A DNA stretch of 63,342 nucleotides from assembly GCF_001029435.1 (NCBI RefSeq), contig NZ_LDOV01000043.1, positions 1 to 63,342 of the forward strand, written 5' to 3'. Below, one piece after another: positions 34,071 through 42,835 of the stretch (positions within the stretch are counted from its first letter, which is position 1; each line of letters opens with the position of its first letter). The notes under the pieces were generated by a model, which was not told the DNA's origin, ran no database searches, and saw nothing but the letters and a program-made list of their open reading frames with translations. Source of the stretch: Photobacterium aphoticum. GTDB lineage: Bacteria; Pseudomonadota; Gammaproteobacteria; Enterobacterales; Vibrionaceae. A program made the position numbers and the translations under genes.

Positions 34071-36437
34071 TCAGTTGTTTAGGTAGAACGGGCGACCGTA
34101 GCCGATCGCATTGCCATTGCCACTGGTTGCTCCAATCGGTGCCACGCCGGCTAGACCCAGCAAGCTGAACGAGATACTGAAGTTCTGTTCATATTCTGCC
34201 GGGCTGCTGGTTACGTTGGAGCGGGTCTTGAGGTACTCGTTGTAGCCCAAGCTGATCATCCAACAGGCACTGCGATAGTTCAGAGTGATTTGGCCTTCCA
34301 GCATCTGGTTCTCGGTCAAATCGTGGTAGTAGTCACCGCGCAGTGTTACCCCATCTGTGATCGGGAAACCGGTTGAGAAGCCGAGTTGTGAGATCCCGTC
34401 TTCGGTGTAGTTGTTGAGCTGGCTTTCATTCTGAATATTTTCTAACAAATATTCTTTGGAGATGTAGCGGTAGTTCAACTGGCTGAAGACGGCATTTTCA
34501 CGGTATTCAACGGCACCGTTGATGAACTGCAGATCTTTTTTGCTCGCGTCGTACTGCACGCTGCCGTGGAAGAATAGCCAGTCATCGTAGTTAAAGTCAG
34601 ATTCCAGCGCCGTGGCCGAGTAGTTCGGGCTCGCTTCGTTGCCGTCTTCGAAGTTACGGCCAGCATCGTTGAGGTAGAAAATCTGGCCGGCTGACAGGTT
34701 AAAGCGTTCCACAAAGTTACTGTCAAAGTAACGGGTTGTCGCACCGACAGTGAACTGGTTCGCGGCGGCAATGCGGTCAACACTGGAGTAGCGCTGGTCG
34801 CGGAACAGGCCGTAGTAGTCCGTTTGCATCAACGTGGTGTCATACGCGTCATAGATATTCTTCTGGTCGACATCTTTTACGTACAGGTACTGGACTTGTG
34901 GTTCCAGACTTTGGGTGTACGCTTCGCCCCACAGTAAGGTGTCTCGTTCTAAGTACAAGCCACTGTGGATACGGATACTCGGAACAGTACGTGACACGTT
35001 CTTTTCCAGATCCAGGTTTTTGTCGATCAGCTCTGGGCTGTTAGGGTTAAATTCCTGGTTGTAGTAGGTGTACATCAGCTTGGCCTCTGACGTGACCGAC
35101 CACCAAGGTGTGGCGTACGGCAGGGTCAGGGTCGGCTCAAGGTGTACACGATCTGCGGATGGCTTATCTGGATTGTCATTTTCAAAACGGCTGGCCTGGC
35201 TGTACAGGTGGAAATCCAAGCCGTAAGGCAGATCGTCATGGTAATAGTTCATGTCCAACTGCGGCATCAGGCGGTAGTTGGAGGAGACACCCAGTGTTAA
35301 CGGCTGGAAGTTACGCACACGCAGGGTGGAGTCCCAGTTGGTGTCGCGGTAGGAGACTTCAGCGGTTTGCAGCAGGTTATTGTCTTCACGTTCACCAATA
35401 CCGGAATCCACATCAGAGAAGTAGGTCGGATCGCTGACCTTGCTGTAATCCACTTCAAATAGCCAGTGGGCGGAATAGATACCACGGTGTGACCAGTTAA
35501 AGCCCCAGCGCGGATCGCCATCGGGGGCCTTCTGATCATCCGGCAGGTATTCCCCTTCCAGATGACCTTCACCTAACTCTGTTAGGTAACGGAATTTTGA
35601 ATTTAACTGTAAGCCACGGTTTGACATGTACTTGGGTGTAATGGTCATGTCGTAGTTCGGCGCAATGTTCCAGTAGAACGGGGTTTCCAGTTCAAAACCG
35701 TCACGGGAGCCGTAGCTGATAGACGGGTACAGGAAACCGGTCAGGCGCTCTTTGCCAACTGGCACACGCAGGTAGGGCATGTAGATGACAGGTACATCCG
35801 CCACTTCAAAGCGGGCATTGTAGAGATCGGCAAAAGGCGAATCGGCTTCGCGTTCAATGCTGGTGGCCGAGAATTGCCAACTGCGATCCCCTGGCGGACA
35901 GGTGGTGTACGTGCCGTTTTTCAGGCGGTAGTAAGCGATGCCGTTTTTGACGATGCGCTCGGCTTCCCCTCGGCCGGGTTCACAGGTCATGTTGTAGACG
36001 GCATTATCCATCTCCGCATCTTCGGTATCCAGATTGCTTTGGACACGATCGGAATACACTTCCATACTGCCGTCATGGAAATACACGTGGCCTTCGGCGG
36101 TGACGATATTTTCTGGCTGATGGAACGTTGCGGTATCGGCCGCCACGGTACGGTTACCCTGACGCACGACCACATCACCGGAGTAGGTGACCTTCTTCTC
36201 GTTGAGCGCTTCTGCGCGATCAGCGGTGACTTTTACTGGCTCGTTATTGGGATCGGCCGGCATGTCTTTCGGCGCGATACAGACTCCACGGATCGCGGCC
36301 AGCTCGTCAGTGTCATCACTGATCGCAGGGTCGCCACTGATTTCATCATGGGAGGCCGGAGTTGCATACGCCATGGCTGGACCGAAGAGTGCCAGACTGA
36401 TCATGGTGGCTAATAAACTGCGGGAGGTTGATGACAT
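34071..36437 (-). CDS. lptD: LPS-assembly protein LptD
   Basis: A 788-residue outer-membrane protein that, with LptE, inserts lipopolysaccharide in the outer leaflet. Signal peptide about 1-25 (ending AYATP), then an OstA/LptA-like domain (KVTADRAEALNEKKVTYSGD, in two pieces) to about residue 200, then a large beta barrel. Cysteines in RGVCIAP, MTCEPGRG, TTCPPG and RSACWM could form the conserved disulfides; the C-terminal Cys is single, where E. coli has an adjacent pair. CAGGAA precedes the ATG. It is divergent from djlA. Confidence 0.97.
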   Translation of the reverse strand: MSSTSRSLLATMISLALFGPAMAYATPASHDEISGDPAISDDTDELAAIRGVCIAPKDMPADPNNEPVKVTADRAEALNEKKVTYSGDVVVRQGNRTVAADTATFHQPENIVTAEGHVYFHDGSMEVYSDRVQSNLDTEDAEMDNAVYNMTCEPGRGEAERIVKNGIAYYRLKNGTYTTCPPGDRSWQFSATSIEREADSPFADLYNARFEVADVPVIYMPYLRVPVGKERLTGFLYPSISYGSRDGFELETPFYWNIAPNYDMTITPKYMSNRGLQLNSKFRYLTELGEGHLEGEYLPDDQKAPDGDPRWGFNWSHRGIYSAHWLFEVDYSKVSDPTYFSDVDSGIGEREDNNLLQTAEVSYRDTNWDSTLRVRNFQPLTLGVSSNYRLMPQLDMNYYHDDLPYGLDFHLYSQASRFENDNPDKPSADRVHLEPTLTLPYATPWWSVTSEAKLMYTYYNQEFNPNSPELIDKNLDLEKNVSRTVPSIRIHSGLYLERDTLLWGEAYTQSLEPQVQYLYVKDVDQKNIYDAYDTTLMQTDYYGLFRDQRYSSVDRIAAANQFTVGATTRYFDSNFVERFNLSAGQIFYLNDAGRNFEDGNEASPNYSATALESDFNYDDWLFFHGSVQYDASKKDLQFINGAVEYRENAVFSQLNYRYISKEYLLENIQNESQLNNYTEDGISQLGFSTGFPITDGVTLRGDYYHDLTENQMLEGQITLNYRSACWMISLGYNEYLKTRSNVTSSPAEYEQNFSISFSLLGLAGVAPIGATSGNGNAIGYGRPFYLNN

Positions 36438-36625
36438 TTAACTAAACGTTCCTGTAAAAAAGTTTTCGTGCATGTATTATTGCGGGTCGGGTTTTCGCAA
36501 GCATTCCCGATAAATGCCAGCTATCATAATGCAAATTCAACCCGACGGCATCTTTTGGCGTCATGGAATCGGGTTCCACGCGGTAGAAATATTTCTAAAT
36601 TTAGCAAATTACCAGAGAGTAGCGA

Positions 36626-37465
36626 ATGCAGGTTTGGGGCAAAATTCTGGGGGCATTTTTTGGTTTCCTCCTTGGCGGACCGTTTGGTCTGTTGTTAGGT
36701 CTCTTTTTGGGTCATAAGTTCGATAAAGTCCGTTCAAATATTTACGGCGGCGGTTTTGGCGGTTTTACCTCCGGCGGTAATCAGGCCGATCGTCAGGCGG
36801 CGTTCTTCCATGCCGCGTTTGCGGTGATGGGGCATGTGGCCAAAGCCAAAGGCCGTGTGACGGCCGAAGAGATCCGAGTGGCCAGCGCGATCATGGATCG
36901 CATGGGCTTGCAGGGCGAATCACGCCGCCAGGCACAAGATGCGTTCCGAGAAGGCAAAGAAGAAGATTTCCCGCTGGAAGACGTGCTGGTGCGTGTGCGT
37001 CAGGCCAGTGCGGGACGTAGCGACTTGTTGCAGTTCTTCCTCGAAGTACAAATTCAGGCGGCGTTTGCTGATGGCACACTGCACCCGAGCGAACGACAGC
37101 TGCTGCATGTGATTGCGCGTATGCTGGGCTTCTCTGAGCGCCAGTTAGAGCAACGCTTGCAGATGCAGGAAGCGGCGTTTCGTTTCCAGCAAGGTGGCTT
37201 TCATCAGCAGTACCAGCAGCAGGGCGGTTTCCGTCAGGCGCCGACCCGCGATCAGTTAGCGGATGCTTACAAGGTGCTGGGGGTGAGCGCAGAGGCCACT
37301 GCACAAGAGCTCAAACGTGCTTACCGTAAGCAGATGAACGAGCACCACCCGGACAAACTGGCGGCCAAGGGCTTACCTCCTGAAATGATGGAGCTCGCCA
37401 AGCAGAAAACCCAAGAGTTGCAGGCCGCTTATGATCTGATTCGCAAGGAAAAAGGCTTCAAGTAA
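36626..37465 (+). CDS. djlA: Co-chaperone DjlA
   Basis: A 279-residue membrane-anchored DnaJ-like protein. A Gly-rich N-terminal membrane segment (about 5-27, ILGAFFGFLLGGPFGLLLG) is followed by a TerB-like domain (HAAFAVMGHVAKAKGRVTAEE in two pieces). A Gln-rich linker near residues 190-210 leads to a C-terminal J domain with the HPD motif in NEHHPDKLAAKGLP. It stimulates DnaK and has been linked to the Rcs envelope stress response. It is divergent from lptD. Confidence 0.97.
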   Translation: MQVWGKILGAFFGFLLGGPFGLLLGLFLGHKFDKVRSNIYGGGFGGFTSGGNQADRQAAFFHAAFAVMGHVAKAKGRVTAEEIRVASAIMDRMGLQGESRRQAQDAFREGKEEDFPLEDVLVRVRQASAGRSDLLQFFLEVQIQAAFADGTLHPSERQLLHVIARMLGFSERQLEQRLQMQEAAFRFQQGGFHQQYQQQGGFRQAPTRDQLADAYKVLGVSAEATAQELKRAYRKQMNEHHPDKLAAKGLPPEMMELAKQKTQELQAAYDLIRKEKGFK

Positions 37466-37514
37466 GTACACACTTACCTATCGTCATCAGTCAGCCAATA
37501 GATAGTACGAAAAC

Positions 37515-37547
37515 GAAAAGCGGGAGGTCAGCCTCTCGCTTTTTTTA
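37515..37547 (+). terminator. Terminator after djlA
   Basis: AAAGCGGGAGG and CCTCTCGCTTT pair around a 4-nt loop (TCAG) with a wobble, followed by T7. Confidence 0.88.
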
Positions 37548-37590
37548 TGCTCGTTTTCTGATAAGGCTCAGTACGGGTATCGTTAGCGCC

Positions 37591-37620
37591 AGAACCGGAA
37601 CCAGAACCGGAACTGGAACC
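37591..37620. repeat. Short tandem repeat of a 12-bp unit
   Basis: AGAACCGGAACC at 37591-37602 is followed by AGAACCGGAACT at 37603-37614 and a partial GGAACC. It lies just past the stop of the D-2-hydroxyacid dehydrogenase gene; read on the minus strand in one frame it would encode alternating Gly-Ser. Confidence 0.8.
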
Positions 37621-37648
37621 CAAATTAGAATCAGAGCCAGGGTGAGCT

Positions 37649-38602
37649 TCAGACCTGATGTTGAGGCTGGCCAGCGACAAAGGCATTGAGATTCGCAATG
37701 AGTTGGTCAGCCAGCGTTTGAATAGCGCTGTCCGATCCCCATGCCACGTGCGGGGTGAGCAGTAAGTTCGGCAAATCACTGTGGGCGAGCAAGGGATTAT
37801 CCGCAGGTGCCGGCTCTTGGGTAAAGACATCGACGCCTGCACCGCCAATGCGTCCGTGTTTGAGCGCATCAATAAGGGCATGCTCGTCAACTAACCCGCC
37901 ACGTCCGGTGTTGATCACAATGGCATGGGCTTGCATGGCGGCGAGCTCTGCTGAACCGATCAGGTTTTGGGTGTCTGGGGTGAGCGGGCAATGCAGGCTG
38001 ATGGCATCGGCGGTGGCTAAGACGGTTTCAAACGGAACATACCCGTCACGGCAGGTCGTTGCCCCTTTGCGCTCGGCAACAATGACGGTCATGCCCACGG
38101 CGCGCGCTAAGGTGGCCATGGCTTGGCCTAAACTGCCGCTACCGATGATGCCGAGTGTAGTGCCACGAATATCGCCGATCGGATGGGTGAAAAAACAGAA
38201 CTGGCCGGTTTCCTGCCAGCGGCCGGCCTGAATATCCCGGTGATAACCGAGCAGGTTACGCCGCAGCGCAAACAATATACCGAGGGCGTGCTCAGGAACT
38301 GAATCACTGGCGTAATCACGGATATTGCTGACGACAATGCCACGCTGGTGACAATAATCGAGATCGACATTGTTGGTGCCGGTTGCCGAGATGGCGATCA
38401 TTTTCAGCTGTGGTAATTGGCTGAGGATGTCGCGGTTGAGTACCACTTTGTTGGTGATGGCAATGGTGGCGTGCGCTAAGCGTTTAACGACCTCTTGCGG
38501 CGCGGTGGCCGGATAGGCCTGCCAGTGATGGGGAAAAGCGGGTGTGGGGAGCGTGATGTGGGCGGGAATGGTATCCCGGTCCAGAAAGACAATGTGTTCC
38601 AT
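37649..38602 (-). CDS. D-2-hydroxyacid dehydrogenase (glycerate dehydrogenase-like)
   Basis: A 317-residue NAD(P)-dependent oxidoreductase. Conserved ISATGTNNVDLDYC and DYASDSVPEHAL are followed by the Rossmann motif GTTLGIIGSGSLGQAMA near residue 150. The catalytic Arg is in NTGRGGLVDEHAL, Glu in VDVFTQEPAPADNPL, and the His-containing LLLTPHVAWGS completes the site. It resembles HprA/GhrB-type hydroxypyruvate reductases; the physiological substrate is not certain. I start it at the ATG at 38602 by similarity (MEHIVFLDRDTIP), although no strong ribosome site is visible. It follows rluA by 67 bp. Confidence 0.9.
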   Translation of the reverse strand: MEHIVFLDRDTIPAHITLPTPAFPHHWQAYPATAPQEVVKRLAHATIAITNKVVLNRDILSQLPQLKMIAISATGTNNVDLDYCHQRGIVVSNIRDYASDSVPEHALGILFALRRNLLGYHRDIQAGRWQETGQFCFFTHPIGDIRGTTLGIIGSGSLGQAMATLARAVGMTVIVAERKGATTCRDGYVPFETVLATADAISLHCPLTPDTQNLIGSAELAAMQAHAIVINTGRGGLVDEHALIDALKHGRIGGAGVDVFTQEPAPADNPLLAHSDLPNLLLTPHVAWGSDSAIQTLADQLIANLNAFVAGQPQHQV

Positions 38603-38669
38603 AAGCGGTGGCTGAGGTTGAGAATGTGTGTACATCAGTAAACACGAACGTCCCCTCAGCCAGCAAGAC

Positions 38670-39383
38670 TTAGCCTTTGGAATGGTGATCCGGCAGAGTC
38701 TTTTGTGATGCCTGCGGGAAAAATTCACACGGCGCAAACAGGTGCATGGGCTCACCGGTACGCGGGTGGAAGAAGCTCAGCTCGGCGGCGTGCAGTTGCA
38801 GGCGTGGTGCCATGGCTTTTGCTTCATCGTGGGCGTAGAAACCGTCGCCCAGAATCGGGTGTTCCAGCGCCAGCATGTGCACACGTAGTTGGTGTGAGCG
38901 GCCTGTCACCGGACGCAAGCGCACCAGGCTGGTGTTGTTGTCGCGGGCGACTACGTTGTAGTGCGTCACAGAGGCTTTGCCGTCTTCAAAACAGATTTTC
39001 TGCATCGGGCGGTTTGGCCAGTCACAGATCAGCGGCAGATCGACCGTGCCTTCATCGTTGGCCATCTCACCCCATACGCGGGCGTAATACACTTTTTCTG
39101 TCTGACGTTCACGGAACTGGGCTTTCAGTGCACGCTCGGCCGTTTTGTTCAGTGCCAGCACGATAAGGCCGGATGTGGCCATATCCAGACGGTGAATGAT
39201 TTGGGATTCCGGGTAGTCACGCAACACGCGGGCGAAAATACTGTCGTGAAACGCCGGATCGCGGCCGGGGTTAGACAGCAGGCCTGAAGGTTTGTTGACG
39301 GCGATAATGTCGTCGTCCAAATAAAGGATATCCAACCACGGATCTTTAGGTGGATTGTAATCAAGCTCAGGTAATTTGTTCAT
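38670..39383 (-). CDS. rluA: Dual-specificity RNA pseudouridine synthase RluA
   Basis: A 237-residue enzyme making pseudouridine at 23S rRNA position 746 and tRNA position 32. Motifs: NPPKDPWLDILYLDDDIIAVNKPSG (in two pieces), catalytic Asp in IIHRLDMATSGL, PLICDWPNRP, and ITGRSHQLRVHMLALEHPILGD-type sequence (VTGRSHQLRVHMLAL here). The start at 39383 (MNKLPELDYNPP) agrees with E. coli RluA; an ATG at 39398 is an alternative. It lies downstream of rapA, as in E. coli. Confidence 0.95.
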   Translation of the reverse strand: MNKLPELDYNPPKDPWLDILYLDDDIIAVNKPSGLLSNPGRDPAFHDSIFARVLRDYPESQIIHRLDMATSGLIVLALNKTAERALKAQFRERQTEKVYYARVWGEMANDEGTVDLPLICDWPNRPMQKICFEDGKASVTHYNVVARDNNTSLVRLRPVTGRSHQLRVHMLALEHPILGDGFYAHDEAKAMAPRLQLHAAELSFFHPRTGEPMHLFAPCEFFPQASQKTLPDHHSKG

Positions 39384-39491
39384 CGCGCGTTTGACCATCA
39401 GAAATGAAGGGCGGCGATAATAGCACACTTGTGACCCCCTCCCAATGTTTCGCATGTGCGATAAGGAGAAGGCGGCGGCCGATGACAGGCA

Positions 39492-39519
39492 TAAAAAAGC
39501 CGCCGAAAGATCGGCGGCG
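39492..39519 (-). terminator. Terminator after rapA
   Basis: On the minus strand, GCCGCCGA and TCGGCGGC form an 8-bp stem followed by T6, about 50 bp past the rapA stop. Confidence 0.9.
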
Positions 39520-39570
39520 GGTTCGTTCAGTGTGATTGTCAGCGTGTTAGGGGATGTGTCGCAGGGCTGA

Positions 39571-42489
39571 TTAGCCGTGGCTGACCACGATCAAACGCAG
39601 TGAGTCTAACTGTACTTGCGCTTTGGCAATGTAGCCGGTCAGTTCGTTGATCTGGTTTTCCAGCAGTTCCACCTCATCATCACGGATGTTCGGGTTCACG
39701 GCTTTCAATGCCAACAGGCGATCTAGCTCAGCGCGCAGAGTCACTTCCATCTCGGCTTTTGCCGCATCACGTACGGTGTGCAGCTCTTTCTCTACCGCTT
39801 GTTCGGCAAAGGCGATCAGGGTGTGAATGTCTTTTTGTACCGAGTTCACCAGCTTGCTGCCAAGATGGCGGTTTACCGGGCTCAGCTGACGGTTAAAGCC
39901 TTCAAATTCCACGTTGCTCGACAGGTTATTCCCCTTGGCATCCAGCAGTACACGGATCGGTGTGGCTGGCAGGAAGCGGCCAATGCCGGATTGCTTCGGT
40001 GCCTGTGCATCCACCACGTAGATCAGCTCCAGCAGCAGGGTACCCACTGGCAACGCTTTGTTCTTCAGCAAGGAGACGGCGGTGGTACCGACGCCTTCGC
40101 TCAGTAGCAGATCAATACCGCCCTGAATCATTGGGTGTTCCCAGCTGATAAAGTGCAGATCTTCACGCGACAGCGCCGTATCACGGTCAAAAGTGATGGT
40201 ACAGCCGTCGTATGGCAGACCCGGGTAGCTCGCCACCATCATGTGCTCAGACGGTGTTACCACGATGGCATTTTCGCCTCTGTCGTCCTGATTCAGACCG
40301 ATGGTGTCAAACAGACCCAAGGCAAATGTCACCAGGTTGGTGTCGCCGTCTTTGGCGCTGATTTGCTCAACCAGTGCCTGAGCTTTGTCGCCACCGTTAG
40401 AGTGGATTTCCAACAGACGGTCACGGCCTTGCTCGAGCTTGGCTTTCAGTTCCTGGTGCATCGCCGCACTGTCTTCGATCAGGCTGTTCAGAGCCTCTTC
40501 GCTTGGCTTGTCACTGGCCAGCAAGGTGATCAGGCTGTCGCTGAAGCGATCGTAAATCGCACGGCCGGTCGGACAGGTTTCTTCAAAGGCATTCAGGCCT
40601 TCGTTGTACCAGCGTGCCAGCAGCGCCTGGGATGTGCCTTCCAGGTGCGGCACATGAATTTCGATGTCACGTTTTTGGCCGATACGGTCCAGACGACCGA
40701 TACGCTGTTCCAGCAGATCCGGGTTGTTCGGCAGATCGAACATCACCAACTGGTTGGCAAACTGGAAGTTACGGCCTTCAGAGCCGATTTCTGAACACAG
40801 AAGCACTTGTGCGCCCGCTTCTTCTTGGGCGAAGTATGCCGCAGCTTTGTCACGCTCGATGATCGACATGCCTTCGTGGAACACGGTGGCACGGATCCCT
40901 TCACGTTCACGCAGGGCTTGCTCCAGGATCAGGGCGGTTTGTGCACGGGCACAGATCACCAACACTTTTTCCTGACGGTTGGCTTTTAGCATATCCAGCA
41001 GCCAGTTCACGCGCGGATCGAAGTGCCACCATGTTGCTGATTCGCCCTCAAACTCTTGGAAGATGTCTTCAGGGTAAAGCAGTTTCACGGCTTTTTGCTC
41101 GTCGCTCATCTTGCCGCCCATCATGCTCGCGACACGCATCGCCGTCTGGTATTGGGTTGGCAATGGCAGCGGGTACATGTTCAGGTGACGTTGAGGGAAC
41201 CCTTTGATTGCCGCACGGGTGTTACGGAACAGCACGCGGCCGGTACCGTGACGATCCATCAGGTTGTCGATCAGCTCATGGCGTACGGTTTCCTGCTGCT
41301 CGCTGTCCACATCATTGGCTTCGATAATGCGTAGCATCGGCTCAATGTCGCGCTCTGGCAGCAATTCCACCAAGGTGTTCTTGGCGTCGTTATCCAGTGT
41401 TTCACCTGATAGCAGGCGAGAGACCGCGTCAGCTACCGGTGCATACTGGCGTTCTTCTTCGACAAACGTTTCGTAGTCGTAGAAGCGATCCGGATCCAAA
41501 AGGCGCAGACGGGCAAAGTGGCTTTCATGGCCCAATTGTTCCGGGGTCGCGGTCAGTAGCAGGACGCCCGGTGTTTTTTCAGCTAGGGCTTCGACCACTT
41601 GGTACTGACGGCTTGGCTTGTCTTCGCTCCATTCTAAGTGGTGCGCTTCATCGACAACCAGCAGATCCCAATCGGCATCCAAGGCTTGTTCAAAACGACG
41701 ACGGCTCTTGCGCAGGAAGTCCAGTGAGCACAGCACATATTGGGCAGTATCAAACGGGTTTGCTGCATCGGCAAAGGCTTCGACACAACGCTCTTCGTCA
41801 AAAATGGAGAAGTGCAGGTTGAAACGACGCATCATTTCGACCAGCCACTGGTGTTGCAGGGTTTCCGGTACCACGATCAGGATACGGTCGGCACGGCCCG
41901 CCAGCACTTGCTGGTGGATGATCATGCCCGCTTCGATGGTTTTACCCAGGCCCACTTCATCGGCCAGCAGCACGCGTGGTGCATAACGACGACCCACTTC
42001 ATGGGCAATGTACAACTGGTGCGGGATCAGACCGGCACGCATACCACATAAGCCACGTTGCGGGCTCTTGTGCTGTTCGTACTGATTTTTCAGCGCGCGG
42101 TAACGCAGGGCAAAGCGATCCATACGGTCGATTTGGCCGGCGAACAGTTTGTCCTGTGGCTTATTGAAGCGGATTTGGTGGCTCAGGAAAATTTCACGCA
42201 GTGCCACGTCTTCTTCGCCAGTGTCGGTACGGGTACCGATGTAGGTGAAGACCCCGCCCGTTTCGTCGACACGCTCGACGTTAAGCGACCAGCCTTCATG
42301 GCTTTCAACCACATCACCGACATTGAACATTACACGGGTCACGGGCGCATCATTACGTGCGTACAAGCGGTTCTCTTCACTGGCGGAGAACATGAGTGTC
42401 ACGGTTCTGGCATCGACAGCCATCACCGTCCCCAAACCGAGATCACTTTCAGTATCACTGATCCAACGTTGACCCAAAGCAAATGGCAT
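39571..42489 (-). CDS. rapA: RNA polymerase-associated ATPase RapA
   Basis: A 972-residue Swi2/Snf2 ATPase that recycles RNA polymerase after transcription. The N-terminal Tudor-like domains (residues 1-110, FALGQRWISDTESDLGLGTV) bind polymerase. The helicase core has LLADEVGLGKTIEAGMI (Walker A), VVDEAHHLEW (Walker B), LLLTATPEQLG and a second RecA lobe with LCSEIGSEGRNFQFA and QRIGRLDRIGQ. A long C-terminal region ends LRLIVVSHG. Length is close to E. coli RapA (968). Confidence 0.98.
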   Translation of the reverse strand: MPFALGQRWISDTESDLGLGTVMAVDARTVTLMFSASEENRLYARNDAPVTRVMFNVGDVVESHEGWSLNVERVDETGGVFTYIGTRTDTGEEDVALREIFLSHQIRFNKPQDKLFAGQIDRMDRFALRYRALKNQYEQHKSPQRGLCGMRAGLIPHQLYIAHEVGRRYAPRVLLADEVGLGKTIEAGMIIHQQVLAGRADRILIVVPETLQHQWLVEMMRRFNLHFSIFDEERCVEAFADAANPFDTAQYVLCSLDFLRKSRRRFEQALDADWDLLVVDEAHHLEWSEDKPSRQYQVVEALAEKTPGVLLLTATPEQLGHESHFARLRLLDPDRFYDYETFVEEERQYAPVADAVSRLLSGETLDNDAKNTLVELLPERDIEPMLRIIEANDVDSEQQETVRHELIDNLMDRHGTGRVLFRNTRAAIKGFPQRHLNMYPLPLPTQYQTAMRVASMMGGKMSDEQKAVKLLYPEDIFQEFEGESATWWHFDPRVNWLLDMLKANRQEKVLVICARAQTALILEQALREREGIRATVFHEGMSIIERDKAAAYFAQEEAGAQVLLCSEIGSEGRNFQFANQLVMFDLPNNPDLLEQRIGRLDRIGQKRDIEIHVPHLEGTSQALLARWYNEGLNAFEETCPTGRAIYDRFSDSLITLLASDKPSEEALNSLIEDSAAMHQELKAKLEQGRDRLLEIHSNGGDKAQALVEQISAKDGDTNLVTFALGLFDTIGLNQDDRGENAIVVTPSEHMMVASYPGLPYDGCTITFDRDTALSREDLHFISWEHPMIQGGIDLLLSEGVGTTAVSLLKNKALPVGTLLLELIYVVDAQAPKQSGIGRFLPATPIRVLLDAKGNNLSSNVEFEGFNRQLSPVNRHLGSKLVNSVQKDIHTLIAFAEQAVEKELHTVRDAAKAEMEVTLRAELDRLLALKAVNPNIRDDEVELLENQINELTGYIAKAQVQLDSLRLIVVSHG

Positions 42490-42835
42490 AGTGGTTAAAA
42501 CCTTCTAATTATTTGAAATTAAGGAGAATGCGAGCCGGTGCACTCACATTTTTGAACTACACTCAAGGTATTACCGTACAACAGGTTGAGCGTAACAGCC
42601 GGTGTTGGCTGACGTTGTCGGTATATAAGTGTAGCCAGAATCCGCACCGGTAAAAAAGGGGAGTAATGTTACTGCATGCCGTGAGCAAGGTCACGGTCAA
42701 AGTAGCAAGAAAATTACAAACTGAACCTGTCACATTTAGTTCATTGTCTCCGGTCTTTAATAGTAACCACTGCATGCTGGCACAGGTCAGTGATTCAACG
42801 GGCTCACCCGTTCTTTCGTTACCAAGGAGGTCCCT
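42490..42835. other. Divergent rapA-phoH intergenic region
   Basis: A 346-bp non-coding stretch between two divergent genes. It contains a short hairpin CAGCC-GGTGTT-GGCTG (near 42597-42612) and distant complementary CCGGTGC/GCACCGG copies (near 42535 and 42644). No gene, repeat family or clear operator is visible; it presumably holds both promoters. Confidence 0.5.

Noticed and set aside
36438..36520. Sigma-E promoter upstream of lptD
   Set aside because: I could not find a GGAACTT/TCAAA pair at proper spacing.
37528..37890. Open frame on the minus strand ending in a Gly-Ser-rich tail
   Set aside because: It overlaps the D-2-hydroxyacid dehydrogenase in another frame; only the repeat itself is kept as an observation.
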